Assembly (NCBI GenBank): GCA_900547195.1
Contig: URFQ01000045.1
Location: 1 to 20,107 of the forward strand
Direction: 5' to 3'
DNA from: an uncultured Butyricicoccus sp.
GTDB lineage: Bacteria > Bacillota > Clostridia > Oscillospirales > Butyricicoccaceae
DNA: 20,107 nt
The notes below the pieces were generated by a model that was given only the letters and a program-made list of their open reading frames with translations, ran no database searches and was not told the DNA's origin. Made by a program: the position numbers and the translations under genes. This document shows, piece after piece, positions 1 through 7,146 of this stretch. How positions within the stretch are numbered: position 1 is the first letter of the stretch; the number at the start of each line of letters is the position of its first letter.

Positions 1-1
1 A

Positions 2-598
2 TTCTATGGCATCTCGCGCATGCTGCTGGAATATAGTTCCGAATATTACCGAAACCACGGCGTCGGCCCTGGCGTACAGGAACTGCTGCGCCTGCAATGG
101 GACGCCCGCGATTCAGGCGGCAACCCCCTGCTGCACTGTCTGTTCCACTCCCCCGCCAAAATTATCGGCATTGGCGGCCCGACGCATTTGTTCCTGCCTG
201 AAGCCGCCAAGGCGCTGCGTGCGGAATGCGTCATCCCGGACAGCGCGGCGACTGCAAACGCCGTTGGCGCCGTCACCGGCAAAATCAGCGTAACCGGCAC
301 CGCGGAAGTCCGCCCGCACGGCCAGTCGGTCGACGCGGACGCCAAGGGCGATTATGAAGTGCTGTGCACCGGCCAGGAGCCACGGTATTTTGAAAGCGAA
401 GAAGCGGGCATTGCCTGGGCAAGCAAAACGCTTTCCGCATGGACGACTGCGCGCGTGCGCGAACAAGGTGCAAACAGCGCGATTGCCGTCCAGACCGACA
501 GCAAGCCGGTGATCGCAGGATCAATAAAACTATACACCCTTGTAACGGTAACTGCGACAACCGATATCAGTCTGGAAAAGGAGGATACGCCTGCATAA
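2..598 (+). CDS. Hydantoinase/oxoprolinase-family protein, C-terminal part (5' end outside window)
   Basis: The reading frame is open from the first bases of the window, so the start lies upstream; about 198 residues are visible before TAA at 596-598. The visible part has the signature of the hydantoinase/oxoprolinase (HyuA-like, ASKHA-fold) family: a glycine-rich nucleotide-site segment, IGIGGPTHLFLPEAAKAL, followed by VIPDSAATANAVGAVTG, which matches the family's 'P-x-x-A-x-x-ANAxGA' block. Family members are ATP-using enzymes acting on cyclic amides, or related activating proteins of unknown substrate. The next gene starts 15 bases downstream on the same strand and encodes a RACo-type corrinoid activator. 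The pair is therefore probably one operon, and the protein may serve corrinoid-dependent methyl transfer rather than hydantoin breakdown. That role is inference; the family call is fairly secure. Confidence 0.75.
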   Translation, partial: FYGISRMLLEYSSEYYRNHGVGPGVQELLRLQWDARDSGGNPLLHCLFHSPAKIIGIGGPTHLFLPEAAKALRAECVIPDSAATANAVGAVTGKISVTGTAEVRPHGQSVDADAKGDYEVLCTGQEPRYFESEEAGIAWASKTLSAWTTARVREQGANSAIAVQTDSKPVIAGSIKLYTLVTVTATTDISLEKEDTPA

Positions 599-613
599 AG
601 GCGGAACCATGCT

Positions 614-2104
614 ATGAATATGACGATTACGAGCGCATCCGGCATAAGGACGGTTGCCATCGAGCCGGGTATGCCGCTCAGCGACATCCTGCACCGCGAA
701 GATCCGTCTTTTGCCATGCCCTGCGCAGGCAATCACACCTGCGGAAAATGCCGCGTTCAGGTAGAAGGCGCTGTGACCCCGATGGACGAATCCGAAAGGA
801 GGCTCCTGAGCGGAGAAGACCAGGCGAACGGAATCCGCTTGGCGTGCTTTTGCCGCGTATGTGGCGATGTCTCTGTGCGTTTAAACGATACCGGCGCATC
901 CAAAATCATCGCGTGGAATAAAACCGCAGCCTTTGAACACACCGAAACCGGCTTCGGCATCGCGGTCGACATCGGCACCACCACTGTTGCCATGCAGCTA
1001 TTTGAGCGCGCCTCCGGCAGGGTTCTGGCCGAGCGTCTGGCTGAAAACCGCCAGCGCGGCTATGGTGCGGATGTGATCTCGCGCATTGAAGCCTGCAAAA
1101 CCAGCGGCCTTGACACCCTGTCCGATCTCATTGCAGACCAGCTTGAAGAAATGGCCGCTGCCTGCCTGGCCGAAGCCGGGCTCGATACGATCGACGAGGC
1201 GGTCGTCACCGGCAACAGCACCATGCTGCATCTCTACGAGGGCCTTGACCCGGCTTCGCTTGCAGTGGTGCCGTTTGATGTACAGTCTTACTTTGGCTGC
1301 ATGAGCCGCCGCACGCTGGCGGGCGCGCCAGTCTACCTGCCCCGCTGCATCGGCGCATATGTCGGCGCGGATATCATCTGCGCCATTCTCGCATCCGGCA
1401 TGGTACACAAGGGCGGAGTAGAGTTGCTGGCCGATATCGGAACCAACGGGGAAATGGCGCTGCTTCATAATGGCAAGCTGCTGTGCTGTTCGACCGCGGC
1501 CGGCCCGGCATTTGAAGGCGCAGGCTTAAGCCAAGGCATGTCGGCCGCGCCGGGTGCGATTCGCGCGGTGCAGCAAACGGATGGCGCGATTACTTACAAG
1601 ACCGTGCAGGGCAAGCCAGCAATCGGCGTTTGCGGTTCCGGTATTCTGGATGCACTACGTGTGATGCTGGAAACCGAAATCATTGACGATTCCGGCTATC
1701 TGGACGAGGATTACGAAATTGACGGCAGCGGCGTTACCATTATCCAGAAGGACGTGCGCCAGATCCAGCTTGCCAAGTCGGCCATCTGCGCGGGTGTTAT
1801 TACCCTGCTCGAAGAAGAAGGTATCGATGCGGCAGACGTTGCGCAGTTCTGCATCGCAGGCGGTTTCGGCAGTAGTATGGATTATACTTCCGCCTGCGCG
1901 ATCGGGCTGTTCCCTGCCGCGCTGCGGGATAAAACCGAATTTATCGGCAATGGCGCGCTCGGCGGCGCGGCCATGCTGCTGATGAACCGTTCGCTGCGCG
2001 AATACAGTGAAAGTCTTGCAGAGAACGCGACCGAGCTGTCGCTCTCCGCGAGTGCGGCGTTCATGAATTATTATGTGGACTGCATGTCGTTCATGGAGTT
2101 CTGA
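614..2104 (+). CDS. RACo-like 2Fe-2S ferredoxin/ASKHA activator of corrinoid proteins (DUF4445)
   Basis: This 496-residue protein has an N-terminal plant-type [2Fe-2S] ferredoxin domain with Cys37-x5-Cys43-x2-Cys46 and Cys78 (in RLACFC), then an ASKHA ATPase domain. The ATPase begins near residue 113 with GIAVDIGTTTVAMQLF and carries VVTGNSTMLHL, LLADIGTNGEMAL and FCIAGGFGSSMD. That order is the hallmark of RACo/RamA-like proteins. In acetogens and methanogens these use ATP to drive reduction of inactive Co(II) corrinoid to active Co(I) on corrinoid methyltransferase proteins. It follows the hydantoinase-like gene by 15 bases, with AAAGGCGG upstream of the ATG. A second in-frame ATG lies two codons on. 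No methyltransferase or corrinoid protein gene is visible; any partner would lie left of the window. The exact client protein is unknown. Confidence 0.85.
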   Translation: MNMTITSASGIRTVAIEPGMPLSDILHREDPSFAMPCAGNHTCGKCRVQVEGAVTPMDESERRLLSGEDQANGIRLACFCRVCGDVSVRLNDTGASKIIAWNKTAAFEHTETGFGIAVDIGTTTVAMQLFERASGRVLAERLAENRQRGYGADVISRIEACKTSGLDTLSDLIADQLEEMAAACLAEAGLDTIDEAVVTGNSTMLHLYEGLDPASLAVVPFDVQSYFGCMSRRTLAGAPVYLPRCIGAYVGADIICAILASGMVHKGGVELLADIGTNGEMALLHNGKLLCCSTAAGPAFEGAGLSQGMSAAPGAIRAVQQTDGAITYKTVQGKPAIGVCGSGILDALRVMLETEIIDDSGYLDEDYEIDGSGVTIIQKDVRQIQLAKSAICAGVITLLEEEGIDAADVAQFCIAGGFGSSMDYTSACAIGLFPAALRDKTEFIGNGALGGAAMLLMNRSLREYSESLAENATELSLSASAAFMNYYVDCMSFMEF

Positions 2105-2114
2105 GAAAGCTTTG

Positions 2115-2150
2115 AAAGCGTGCTGCAATTTTTCTGCAGCACGCTTTTTT
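2115..2150 (+). terminator. Intrinsic terminator after the RACo-like gene
   Basis: A perfect 13-base stem (2115-2127 pairs with 2135-2147, AAAGCGTGCTGCA) with a 7-base loop is followed by a run of T. It starts ten bases after the RACo stop and closes the left operon. Confidence 0.9.
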
Positions 2151-2153
2151 CAT

Positions 2154-2366
2154 TTATTTAAGTTTTTTCTCTGCGTAATGAAAAAATTCTTCAATGGTCG
2201 GAATTTCTCCTTCATGTGGAACTTTAGCCTGCGTCTTGATTTCAGTTAAGCTTTTACTCGGTTTTGTCCACGCTTCATGAATCGCATGCTGCATTTCCGC
2301 CCTTACTTCTTGAACCGATATTCCATGCTGTTTCGCAATTTTCCGGTAAATTTTCCTCATGCTCAT
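2154..2366 (-). CDS. Small helical protein resembling the Spo0A C-terminal (DNA-binding) region
   Basis: The gene encodes 70 residues. The N-terminal half (IYRKIAKQHGISVQEVRAEM then QHAIHEAW) resembles the end of the Spo0A effector domain, where an 'IAKKY...V...IRHAIEVAW' helix pair sits. Short stand-alone proteins of this kind occur in many Clostridia and are usually labelled as Spo0A C-terminal-domain proteins. It has no receiver domain and too few residues for the full Spo0A effector domain, so DNA binding is uncertain. AGAGAAAAG precedes the ATG at 2366; a second ATG lies two codons inside. It is transcribed away from the XRE gene from a good promoter (2412-2440). A role in sporulation is not shown by anything here. 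Confidence 0.6.
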   Translation of the reverse strand: MSMRKIYRKIAKQHGISVQEVRAEMQHAIHEAWTKPSKSLTEIKTQAKVPHEGEIPTIEEFFHYAEKKLK

Positions 2367-2380
2367 AGCTTTTCTCTTTT

Positions 2381-2400
2381 CTGACCAGTATAACGGTCAA
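2381..2400. promoter_or_regulatory. Operator-like site 1 of the divergent pair
   Basis: The site contains TGACC-8 bases-GGTCA (2382-2386 and 2395-2399). Its ten bases TGACCAGTAT (2382-2391) are repeated in inverted orientation at 2444-2453. It lies just downstream of the predicted start point of the small leftward gene, a position suited to repression. The XRE protein encoded next door is the obvious candidate binder; this is inference. Confidence 0.45.
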
Positions 2401-2404
2401 TATT

Positions 2405-2434
2405 TTGATTCAGTATAGCATACACTAGTTATAG
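2405..2434 (+). promoter_or_regulatory. Weak promoter for the XRE gene
   Basis: TTGATT (2405-2410), an 18-base spacer and TTATAG (2429-2434) give a plausible but imperfect sigma-A promoter. Its start point would fall inside operator-like site 2. It overlaps the oppositely directed promoter. Confidence 0.4.
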
Positions 2435-2440
2435 TTGCAA
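2412..2440 (-). promoter_or_regulatory. Promoter for the small Spo0A-C-like gene
   Basis: Read on the minus strand: TTGCAA (2435-2440), a 17-base spacer and TATACT (2412-2417). The spacing is ideal. The -35 box lies inside operator-like site 2, so a protein bound there would block it. Confidence 0.6.
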
Positions 2441-2454
2441 CCAATACTGGTCAA
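2435..2454. promoter_or_regulatory. Operator-like site 2 of the divergent pair
   Basis: ATACTGGTCA at 2444-2453 is the inverse of TGACCAGTAT at 2382-2391, and both 20-base sites begin TTG at the same offset, giving 13 of 20 identical positions. It covers the -35 box of the leftward promoter and the predicted start point of the rightward one. Confidence 0.45.
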
Positions 2455-2476
2455 AAAAATGGCAGGAGAAACGCAA

Positions 2477-2722
2477 ATGGAGCAAAAAATCAGACGCGAC
2501 CGAAATATGGGCGATAACCTAAAACACCTGCGACAGCAAAAACGCGTATCGCAGGAAAAGCTTTGCGCCGAACTTCAGCGCCGCGGCTGTGATATCGGCC
2601 GGACGACCTATGCGAAATACGAGTCTGGCGAACTGAACATCCGTGCAAGCGTGCTCATTGAGCTGAGAAAAATTTATGACTGCTCTTATGATGATTTTTT
2701 TGCAGGTTTGGATACAAAATAA
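2477..2722 (+). CDS. XRE-family helix-turn-helix transcriptional regulator
   Basis: The protein is 81 residues and is almost entirely one Cro/C1-type HTH domain: NMGDNLKHLRQQKRVSQEKL, then the recognition region RTTYAKYESGELNIRASVLI and the closing helix LRKIYDCSYDDFF. I placed the start at 2477 because AGGAG (2464-2468) sits eight bases before it. In-frame TTG 2435 and ATG 2459 lack such a site, and the former lies inside the operator region. It is probably autoregulatory, controlling itself and the divergent small gene through the paired sites upstream. Targets elsewhere are unknown. It ends in a hairpin terminator shared with the convergent helicase gene. Confidence 0.8.
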   Translation: MEQKIRRDRNMGDNLKHLRQQKRVSQEKLCAELQRRGCDIGRTTYAKYESGELNIRASVLIELRKIYDCSYDDFFAGLDTK

Positions 2723-2763
2723 ACCGGTCGAAACAAGGCTTCTCGTTTCGACCGGTTTTCTTT
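2721..2763. terminator. Bidirectional terminator between the XRE gene and pcrA
   Basis: A perfect 14-base stem (2721-2734 with 2745-2758, AAACCGGTCGAAAC) has a 10-base loop. T-rich sequence follows on the plus strand (TTTTCTTTTT) and also on the minus strand (TTTATTTTG). It can end both converging transcripts. Confidence 0.9.
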
Positions 2764-5172
2764 TTACAGCTTGGTCATGAACTGCATGGCGCTCTTGGCC
2801 ATCAGGCGCTTGGTGCCCTTTGTGTCAAAGGCAATTTCAATCAGCATATCGCCCCCGAGCGGTTTCGCGGAAACGATTAAGCCGTCGCCAAACGCCTTAT
2901 GCCGCACCCGGTCGCCCACCTTGACCGCCGGGACTTCGCCGCCCCGTGCCTGAGCCACCTTCCGATCTACCGCACTTGCGGTACGGTAAGCCTGCGAAAC
3001 CGAGAAAGAAGAACGATAGGCGCGCTCCTCGGCTTCAAGCGCGGCCTGCTGCTGGCGCTGGCGCTCGGAAATGTTGGAATCAAGCAGGTTTTTTGGGATT
3101 TCCTCGACAAATCGAGAGGGCTTGGAAAACTGGGTGCGTCCGTAAATCATACGGCGCTCCGCGCAGGTCAGATAGAGCTGCTCCTTGGCGCGCGTCACCG
3201 CGACATAACACAATCGGCGCTCCTCTTCCATCTCCTCGTCGTTCATCTCGGAACGGAATGATGGGAACAGACCATCTTCCATGCCGCACAGGAATACCTG
3301 CGGGAATTCCAGCCCTTTGGCCGAATGCATCGTCATAAGCAGCACAGCGTCCTCGTTCTCATCCGTATGGTCGGCGTCGGTGTACAGCGCCATTTCCTCC
3401 AGAAAACCGGATAGGGTCGGTTCCTCAGCCTTTTCCTGATAGTCCACAAGATTGGATTTCAATTCCATAATGTTCTCAGCACGGCCGCGGGACTCCATAT
3501 CGCTCTTGGCTTCCAATGCGGCAAGATAGCCGCTCTGCTCCAAAAGCTCGTCATAAAGCTCCGGCAACGTCAAAAACTCCTGCTGCTGACGCAGATTGTC
3601 GATCATGAGCGCAAACTTCTCCATCGCACCCGCAGCACGGGACAGCGCCGGGAAGCGCGTGGCATTCTGCACCACCTCGTACAACTCCAGATGATTTTCC
3701 GCAGCCTGCTGCTCGGCGATTTCCACCGAACGATCACCAATTTTGCGCGCCGGAACATTGATAATACGTTTCAGTCGCAGGGTATCGGCTGGATTTTCAA
3801 TAATCCATAAGTACGCGAACATATCGCGGATTTCGGCGCGCGAGAAAAAGTCGCGGCCTTTGTAAATGCGATACGGGATGGAATTGCGGCGGAACGCGGA
3901 CTCGATGTTGTTGGAAAGCACATTGTTGCGGTAAAGAACCGCAAAATCGCTCCACTTTTTGCCCTGTGATACCCCTTCCACAATGCAGTCCGCAATATAT
4001 GCGGCCTCGCTCTCCTGGCTGTCCGAACGATGCAGCTTGATTTTTGCGCCGCCCGCGCGCTCGGTCCAAAGCTCTTTCCCCTTGCGGTATTGGTTGTGCC
4101 GGATGATTTCATTGGCCGCGCACAAGATGGTATCAGTCGAGCGATAGTTTTGCTCAAGGCGGATGGTGCGCGCATTTTTGTATTGCTGTTCAAATTCAAG
4201 GATGTTGGCAATCGTCGCGCCGCGGAATTTATAAATACTCTGATCGTCGTCACCAACCACACAGATGTTGTGGTGCCCGCTTGCAAGCAGGCTGGTCAAC
4301 ACATACTGCGCGTGGTTGGTATCCTGATACTCGTCTACAAGGACATAGCGGAACTTTTCCTGATAATAGGACAGGATATCCTCATTTTGCTGCAAAAGGC
4401 GCACAGTTTTCATGATAATGTCATCAAAATCAAGTGCATTCGCATTTTTAAGTTCCTTTTCATACAGGGTATAGACCTCCGCGATTTTGCTTTTGTGAAA
4501 GTCGCCCTGCGTATCGGCGGCATAGGCCTTGGGCGTGATGAGGTTGTCCTTGGCGCGGGAAATCGCCCCCATCACTGCACGCGGGTCAAACACCTTTTCA
4601 TCCAGCTTCAGGCGGCGCAGGATGTCGACGATCACGCGTTTTTTGTCGTCCTCATCATAGATTGTGAAGCTTTTATCGTAGCCCAGCCGCTCGATGTCGC
4701 GGCGCAGGATGCGCAAGCAGGCGGTGTGGAAAGTGTACGCCCAGATGGCGTCCGCATCCCGGCCGCCCACCGCGCGGGTCAGACGCTCTTTCAGCTCGCG
4801 CGCCGCCTTGTTGGTAAACGTGATGGCAATGACTTCCCACGGCTTGGCCGGTTCGACCGCGCACAGGTATTCCGCGCGCTGCCGATGTTCAGGCTTGGGA
4901 TCATTCAGATAATCCATGAGGAACGCAAGATCGTCCTGCGTGGCAAAGCCCGGCGCATAGCCGCTCTGTGCGCCCTTGCCAAAACGCAGGATATTGATGA
5001 TCCGCTGGATCAACACAGTCGTCTTGCCGCTGCCCGCACCCGCAAGGATAAGCAGAGGGCCTTCGGTTTGCAGGGTGGCTTCACGCTGCATATCGTTCAG
5101 ATGCACAAAACGCTGCTCAATAATTGAGCGGCGAATAGCAGCATATTGTATATCGAATTTGGTCAGTTCCAT
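2764..5172 (-). CDS. pcrA: ATP-dependent DNA helicase PcrA/UvrD (SF1A)
   Basis: This 802-residue SF1A helicase unwinds DNA 3'-5' in nucleotide-excision and mismatch repair and in rolling-circle replication. Motifs in order are Q motif LNDMQREA (25-32), Walker A AGAGSGKTT (44-52), TFTNKAA, Walker B VDEYQDTN (279-286), VGDDDQSIYKFRGA (306-319), LEQNYRS, TMHSAKGLEF and YVAVTRAKEQLYL. The last 50 residues (VGDRVRHKAFGDGLIV...) form the Tudor-like tail by which PcrA-type helicases contact RNA polymerase. A segment of about 50 residues (roughly 63-112) separates motif I from TFTNKAA, more than in E. coli UvrD. The start is preceded by AAGGAAA and by its own promoter at 5211-5239. It is monocistronic. 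Confidence 0.95.
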   Translation of the reverse strand: MELTKFDIQYAAIRRSIIEQRFVHLNDMQREATLQTEGPLLILAGAGSGKTTVLIQRIINILRFGKGAQSGYAPGFATQDDLAFLMDYLNDPKPEHRQRAEYLCAVEPAKPWEVIAITFTNKAARELKERLTRAVGGRDADAIWAYTFHTACLRILRRDIERLGYDKSFTIYDEDDKKRVIVDILRRLKLDEKVFDPRAVMGAISRAKDNLITPKAYAADTQGDFHKSKIAEVYTLYEKELKNANALDFDDIIMKTVRLLQQNEDILSYYQEKFRYVLVDEYQDTNHAQYVLTSLLASGHHNICVVGDDDQSIYKFRGATIANILEFEQQYKNARTIRLEQNYRSTDTILCAANEIIRHNQYRKGKELWTERAGGAKIKLHRSDSQESEAAYIADCIVEGVSQGKKWSDFAVLYRNNVLSNNIESAFRRNSIPYRIYKGRDFFSRAEIRDMFAYLWIIENPADTLRLKRIINVPARKIGDRSVEIAEQQAAENHLELYEVVQNATRFPALSRAAGAMEKFALMIDNLRQQQEFLTLPELYDELLEQSGYLAALEAKSDMESRGRAENIMELKSNLVDYQEKAEEPTLSGFLEEMALYTDADHTDENEDAVLLMTMHSAKGLEFPQVFLCGMEDGLFPSFRSEMNDEEMEEERRLCYVAVTRAKEQLYLTCAERRMIYGRTQFSKPSRFVEEIPKNLLDSNISERQRQQQAALEAEERAYRSSFSVSQAYRTASAVDRKVAQARGGEVPAVKVGDRVRHKAFGDGLIVSAKPLGGDMLIEIAFDTKGTKRLMAKSAMQFMTKL

Positions 5173-5210
5173 GGTAAGATTTCCTTTTCGGCAGATGGAT
5201 TGATAATATG

Positions 5211-5239
5211 ATTATAGCATACTCCGCTTCTTCCCGCAA
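5211..5239 (-). promoter_or_regulatory. pcrA promoter
   Basis: On the minus strand TTGCGG (5234-5239), a 17-base spacer and a perfect TATAAT (5211-5216) lie about 40 bases before the pcrA start codon. Confidence 0.7.
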
Positions 5240-5348
5240 GGTTTTGAAACATATGTTCGCACCTTGCCTTGTAAATCTTTTTAGTCCAATTGGAAAACTT
5301 TTGGCTTCTGTAAAATATTTTTCCCTTCCCCGGTGGCCATCGTAGCAA

Positions 5349-5532
5349 GGATCCTTTGAATTGGAGCAGCTGCCGCTATACAGGAGAGGACGTGAATACT
5401 GGGAAGATCCAACATTAAAAAGCGCGGTGCTGGCTGGCCCACTCTATCCGCGAGGTGCTATGCGCCGGCTGCGAGCGCGTCAAAATGGAGCTGCATGAAA
5501 ACGGTTTCGGCAACTGGATTGTAATCTTCTGA
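5349..5532 (+). pseudogene. Frameshifted remnant of an unrecognised gene
   Basis: This 400-base gap between pcrA and the spoIIA operon is not empty. Frame 3 reads LPLYRRGREYWEDPTLKSAV up to about 5429. From 5437 frame 1 continues AHSIREVLCAGCERVKMELH and on to a TGA at 5530-5532. The switch falls on a tandem CTGGCTGG (5430-5437). Removing one CTGG restores a single open frame of about 57 codons through the junction. Upstream the frame meets TAG at 5343, and no start codon or ribosome binding site is visible, so the 5' end is also lost. I do not recognise the family. The composition and protein-like content suggest the 3' end of a real gene that decayed in place. Confidence 0.5.
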
Positions 5533-5546
5533 CTATATTCCCCTTT

Positions 5547-5594
5547 GCCATAGCAAAAGGCGAGTGCATTTTCGCACCCGCCTTTTGCTATGGC
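5547..5594. terminator. Terminator hairpin after sigF
   Basis: A 16-base perfect stem (5547-5562 with 5579-5594) surrounds an inner GTGC/GCAC pairing. Read leftward, the GC-rich inner stem GGCG...CGCC is preceded by AAAA and followed by TTTT, the usual A-stem-T form. It also works rightward. The sigF stop codon lies inside the outer stem. Confidence 0.75.
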
Positions 5595-6295
5595 ACCAGC
5601 TCTGCACGCATACGTTCGACCGCGCGCCGCTCAAGCCGGGATATCTGCACCTGCGATACCCCTAAAATGCGTGCGCACTGCTGCTGGGTCAGGTTCCTGC
5701 CATAACGCAGCGCGATGACCTGCCCTTCCCGCTCCGGCAGGGCTGCAATCGCGGCGCGAAGCGCCAGCTTGGTGGTGATCTGCTCTTCAATCCCGTCGTC
5801 CCCAAGCAGTTCGCCCAGCGACGAGCCATCCTCCCCAACCTCCCGCTGGAGGGAATCGGTCGATTGCGTTGCCTGCTCGCACATGGCGGCTTCCTCAACG
5901 CTGATCCCCGCCCGGTCTGCCAGTTCGGAAATCGTCACCTCGCGCCCAAATTCGGCTTCCATCTGGTTTTGCAGCTGCCGCAGGCGCACCGCCTGCTCCT
6001 TGACTGAGCGGCTGACCTTAACCGTGCCGTCATCACGCAAAAACCGTCGGATTTCCCCGGCGATTTTGGGCACCGCATAGGTGGAAAACTGGGTACCATA
6101 CGCACCATCAAACCCGCGCACCGCTTTGAGAAAGCCGAGACAGGCGAGTTGGTACAGGTCGTCCTGTTCCACGCCGCGCCCCAGGTACCGCCGCACAATT
6201 GACCAGATCAGGCCGCTGTTTTGCTCGACCAGCGCCGTATCCGCATCGCGGTCACCCGACTGCGCACGCCGGATCAGCTCCAGATTGTCGGTCAC
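5588..6295 (-). CDS. sigF: RNA polymerase sporulation sigma factor SigF (SpoIIAC)
   Basis: This 235-residue sigma-70 factor drives the first forespore-specific transcription. Region 2 is visible as QDDLYQLACLGFLKAVRGFD followed by TQFSTYAVPKIAGEIRRFLR. Region 3 is at VTISELADRAGISVEEA. Region 4 has the HTH LTQQQCARILGVSQVQISRL near the C-terminus. SigG looks similar, but the location directly behind spoIIAA and spoIIAB identifies it as SigF. Translation starts at GTG (6293-6295), and GTGA (minus strand, 6292-6295) holds both this start and the spoIIAB stop. Coupling therefore keeps sigma factor and anti-sigma factor in step. SpoIIAB holds the protein inactive until SpoIIAA is dephosphorylated (known for the family). 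Confidence 0.95.
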   Translation of the reverse strand: MTDNLELIRRAQSGDRDADTALVEQNSGLIWSIVRRYLGRGVEQDDLYQLACLGFLKAVRGFDGAYGTQFSTYAVPKIAGEIRRFLRDDGTVKVSRSVKEQAVRLRQLQNQMEAEFGREVTISELADRAGISVEEAAMCEQATQSTDSLQREVGEDGSSLGELLGDDGIEEQITTKLALRAAIAALPEREGQVIALRYGRNLTQQQCARILGVSQVQISRLERRAVERMRAELVP

Positions 6296-6741
6296 TGCCC
6301 CTCCTCCGTGCGGCGGCCATGGATCACCTTGACCAATGTCACAAGCGTGCCCTTACCAACGGTTGAACGCACGCGCAGCTTATCTGTAAAGCTCTCCATA
6401 ATGGTAAAACCCATGCCCGAGCGCTCCTCGTCGCCGGTTGTAAACATCGGTTGCCGCGCCTGTTCGATATCCGCAATGCCGCAGCCTGAATCCTTGACCT
6501 TGATTTCAGCGGTACGGTTTTCGAGCAGCCGTACCGCAACGGTTATGTAGCCCAGGCGATCACGGTAGCCGTGCACAATAGCATTTGTAACCGCCTCGGA
6601 AACAATGGTTTTAATATCGTTAAGCTCCTCAACCGTTGGGTCAAGCTGCGCGACAAAGGCTGCAACCGTCTGCCGCGCAAAGCCCTCATTGACCGACCGG
6701 CTTTCCAGCTTAATCGACATTTTATTGATAACATTCAGCAT
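6292..6741 (-). CDS. spoIIAB: Anti-sigma F factor and SpoIIAA kinase SpoIIAB
   Basis: The 149-residue GHKL-type ATPase/kinase binds SigF and phosphorylates SpoIIAA. Visible motifs are the N-box SEAVTNAIVHGY (48-59), the G1 box DSGCGI (84-89), ARQPMFTT and ERSGMGFTIMESF (106-118), all in the order of Bacillus SpoIIAB. The ATG at 6741 overlaps the end of spoIIAA by seven bases and has AAGGGG about eight bases upstream. A second in-frame ATG at residue 8 also aligns with the family N-terminus, so the exact start is open by seven codons. The gene end overlaps the sigF GTG start. Confidence 0.95.
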   Translation of the reverse strand: MLNVINKMSIKLESRSVNEGFARQTVAAFVAQLDPTVEELNDIKTIVSEAVTNAIVHGYRDRLGYITVAVRLLENRTAEIKVKDSGCGIADIEQARQPMFTTGDEERSGMGFTIMESFTDKLRVRSTVGKGTLVTLVKVIHGRRTEEGQ

Positions 6742-7064
6742 TGTTTTTCCCCTTTCCCATCGATAAAAGTCATCAGGCGCGGCAGTCCGGCGGCGCGAAA
6801 CACGCGCATGGCCTGCGGCGGTGTGCCAAGGATCGTCAACCGGCGGCCGGTGCGCGTCAGCGCGCGGTGCAGATTCATGACAACCGCCAGCCCGGAAGAA
6901 TCCATAAATGTGAGTCCGGATAAATCAAGCGCCACCGGATCTACCGGATACAGCACTGCAATATTTTCCAAATAATGAATAGCTTTACGCGCTTCATGAT
7001 GTCCAAGCTCGTCCCGAATGTGGACAAGGATTCCGTCCCCCACTCGTTCATGTGTGATTTGCAT
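6735..7064 (-). CDS. spoIIAA: Anti-sigma F factor antagonist SpoIIAA
   Basis: The 109-residue STAS-domain protein carries ALDLSGLTFMDSSGLAVV. Ser56 corresponds to the phosphorylated Ser58 of Bacillus subtilis SpoIIAA. The unphosphorylated form binds SpoIIAB and frees SigF; SpoIIE phosphatase, not in this window, reactivates it. GAGGTG lies five bases before the ATG at 7064. Only about 22 bases separate the gene from the folC terminator hairpin upstream. I see no convincing sigma-A or sigma-H promoter there and no clear 0A box, so the operon promoter must overlap the hairpin or lie within or before folC. Confidence 0.93.
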   Translation of the reverse strand: MQITHERVGDGILVHIRDELGHHEARKAIHYLENIAVLYPVDPVALDLSGLTFMDSSGLAVVMNLHRALTRTGRRLTILGTPPQAMRVFRAAGLPRLMTFIDGKGEKQC

Positions 7065-7086
7065 AATCTCACCTCATTTTAGATAC

Positions 7087-7117
7087 AAAAAGAGCCTGCA
7101 ACCAAAGTTACAGGCTC
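7087..7117 (-). terminator. Terminator after folC
   Basis: GAGCCTGTAAC pairs with GTTGCAGGCTC on the minus strand (7107-7117 with 7092-7102, one G-T wobble). TTTTT follows at 7087-7091. It separates folC from the spoIIA operon. Confidence 0.85.
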
Positions 7118-7146
7118 ATTTTACAGCATATTACATTCTATTTTTA

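Noticed and set aside
4030..5127. A 365-codon plus-strand frame opposite pcrA
   Set aside because: It is an antisense shadow of the helicase gene, with low-complexity Val/Ile/Arg text and no conserved motif.
5163..5348. A 61-codon minus-strand frame just before pcrA
   Set aside because: It runs through the pcrA promoter (5211-5239) and overlaps the pcrA start in another frame; no ribosome binding site or conserved content.
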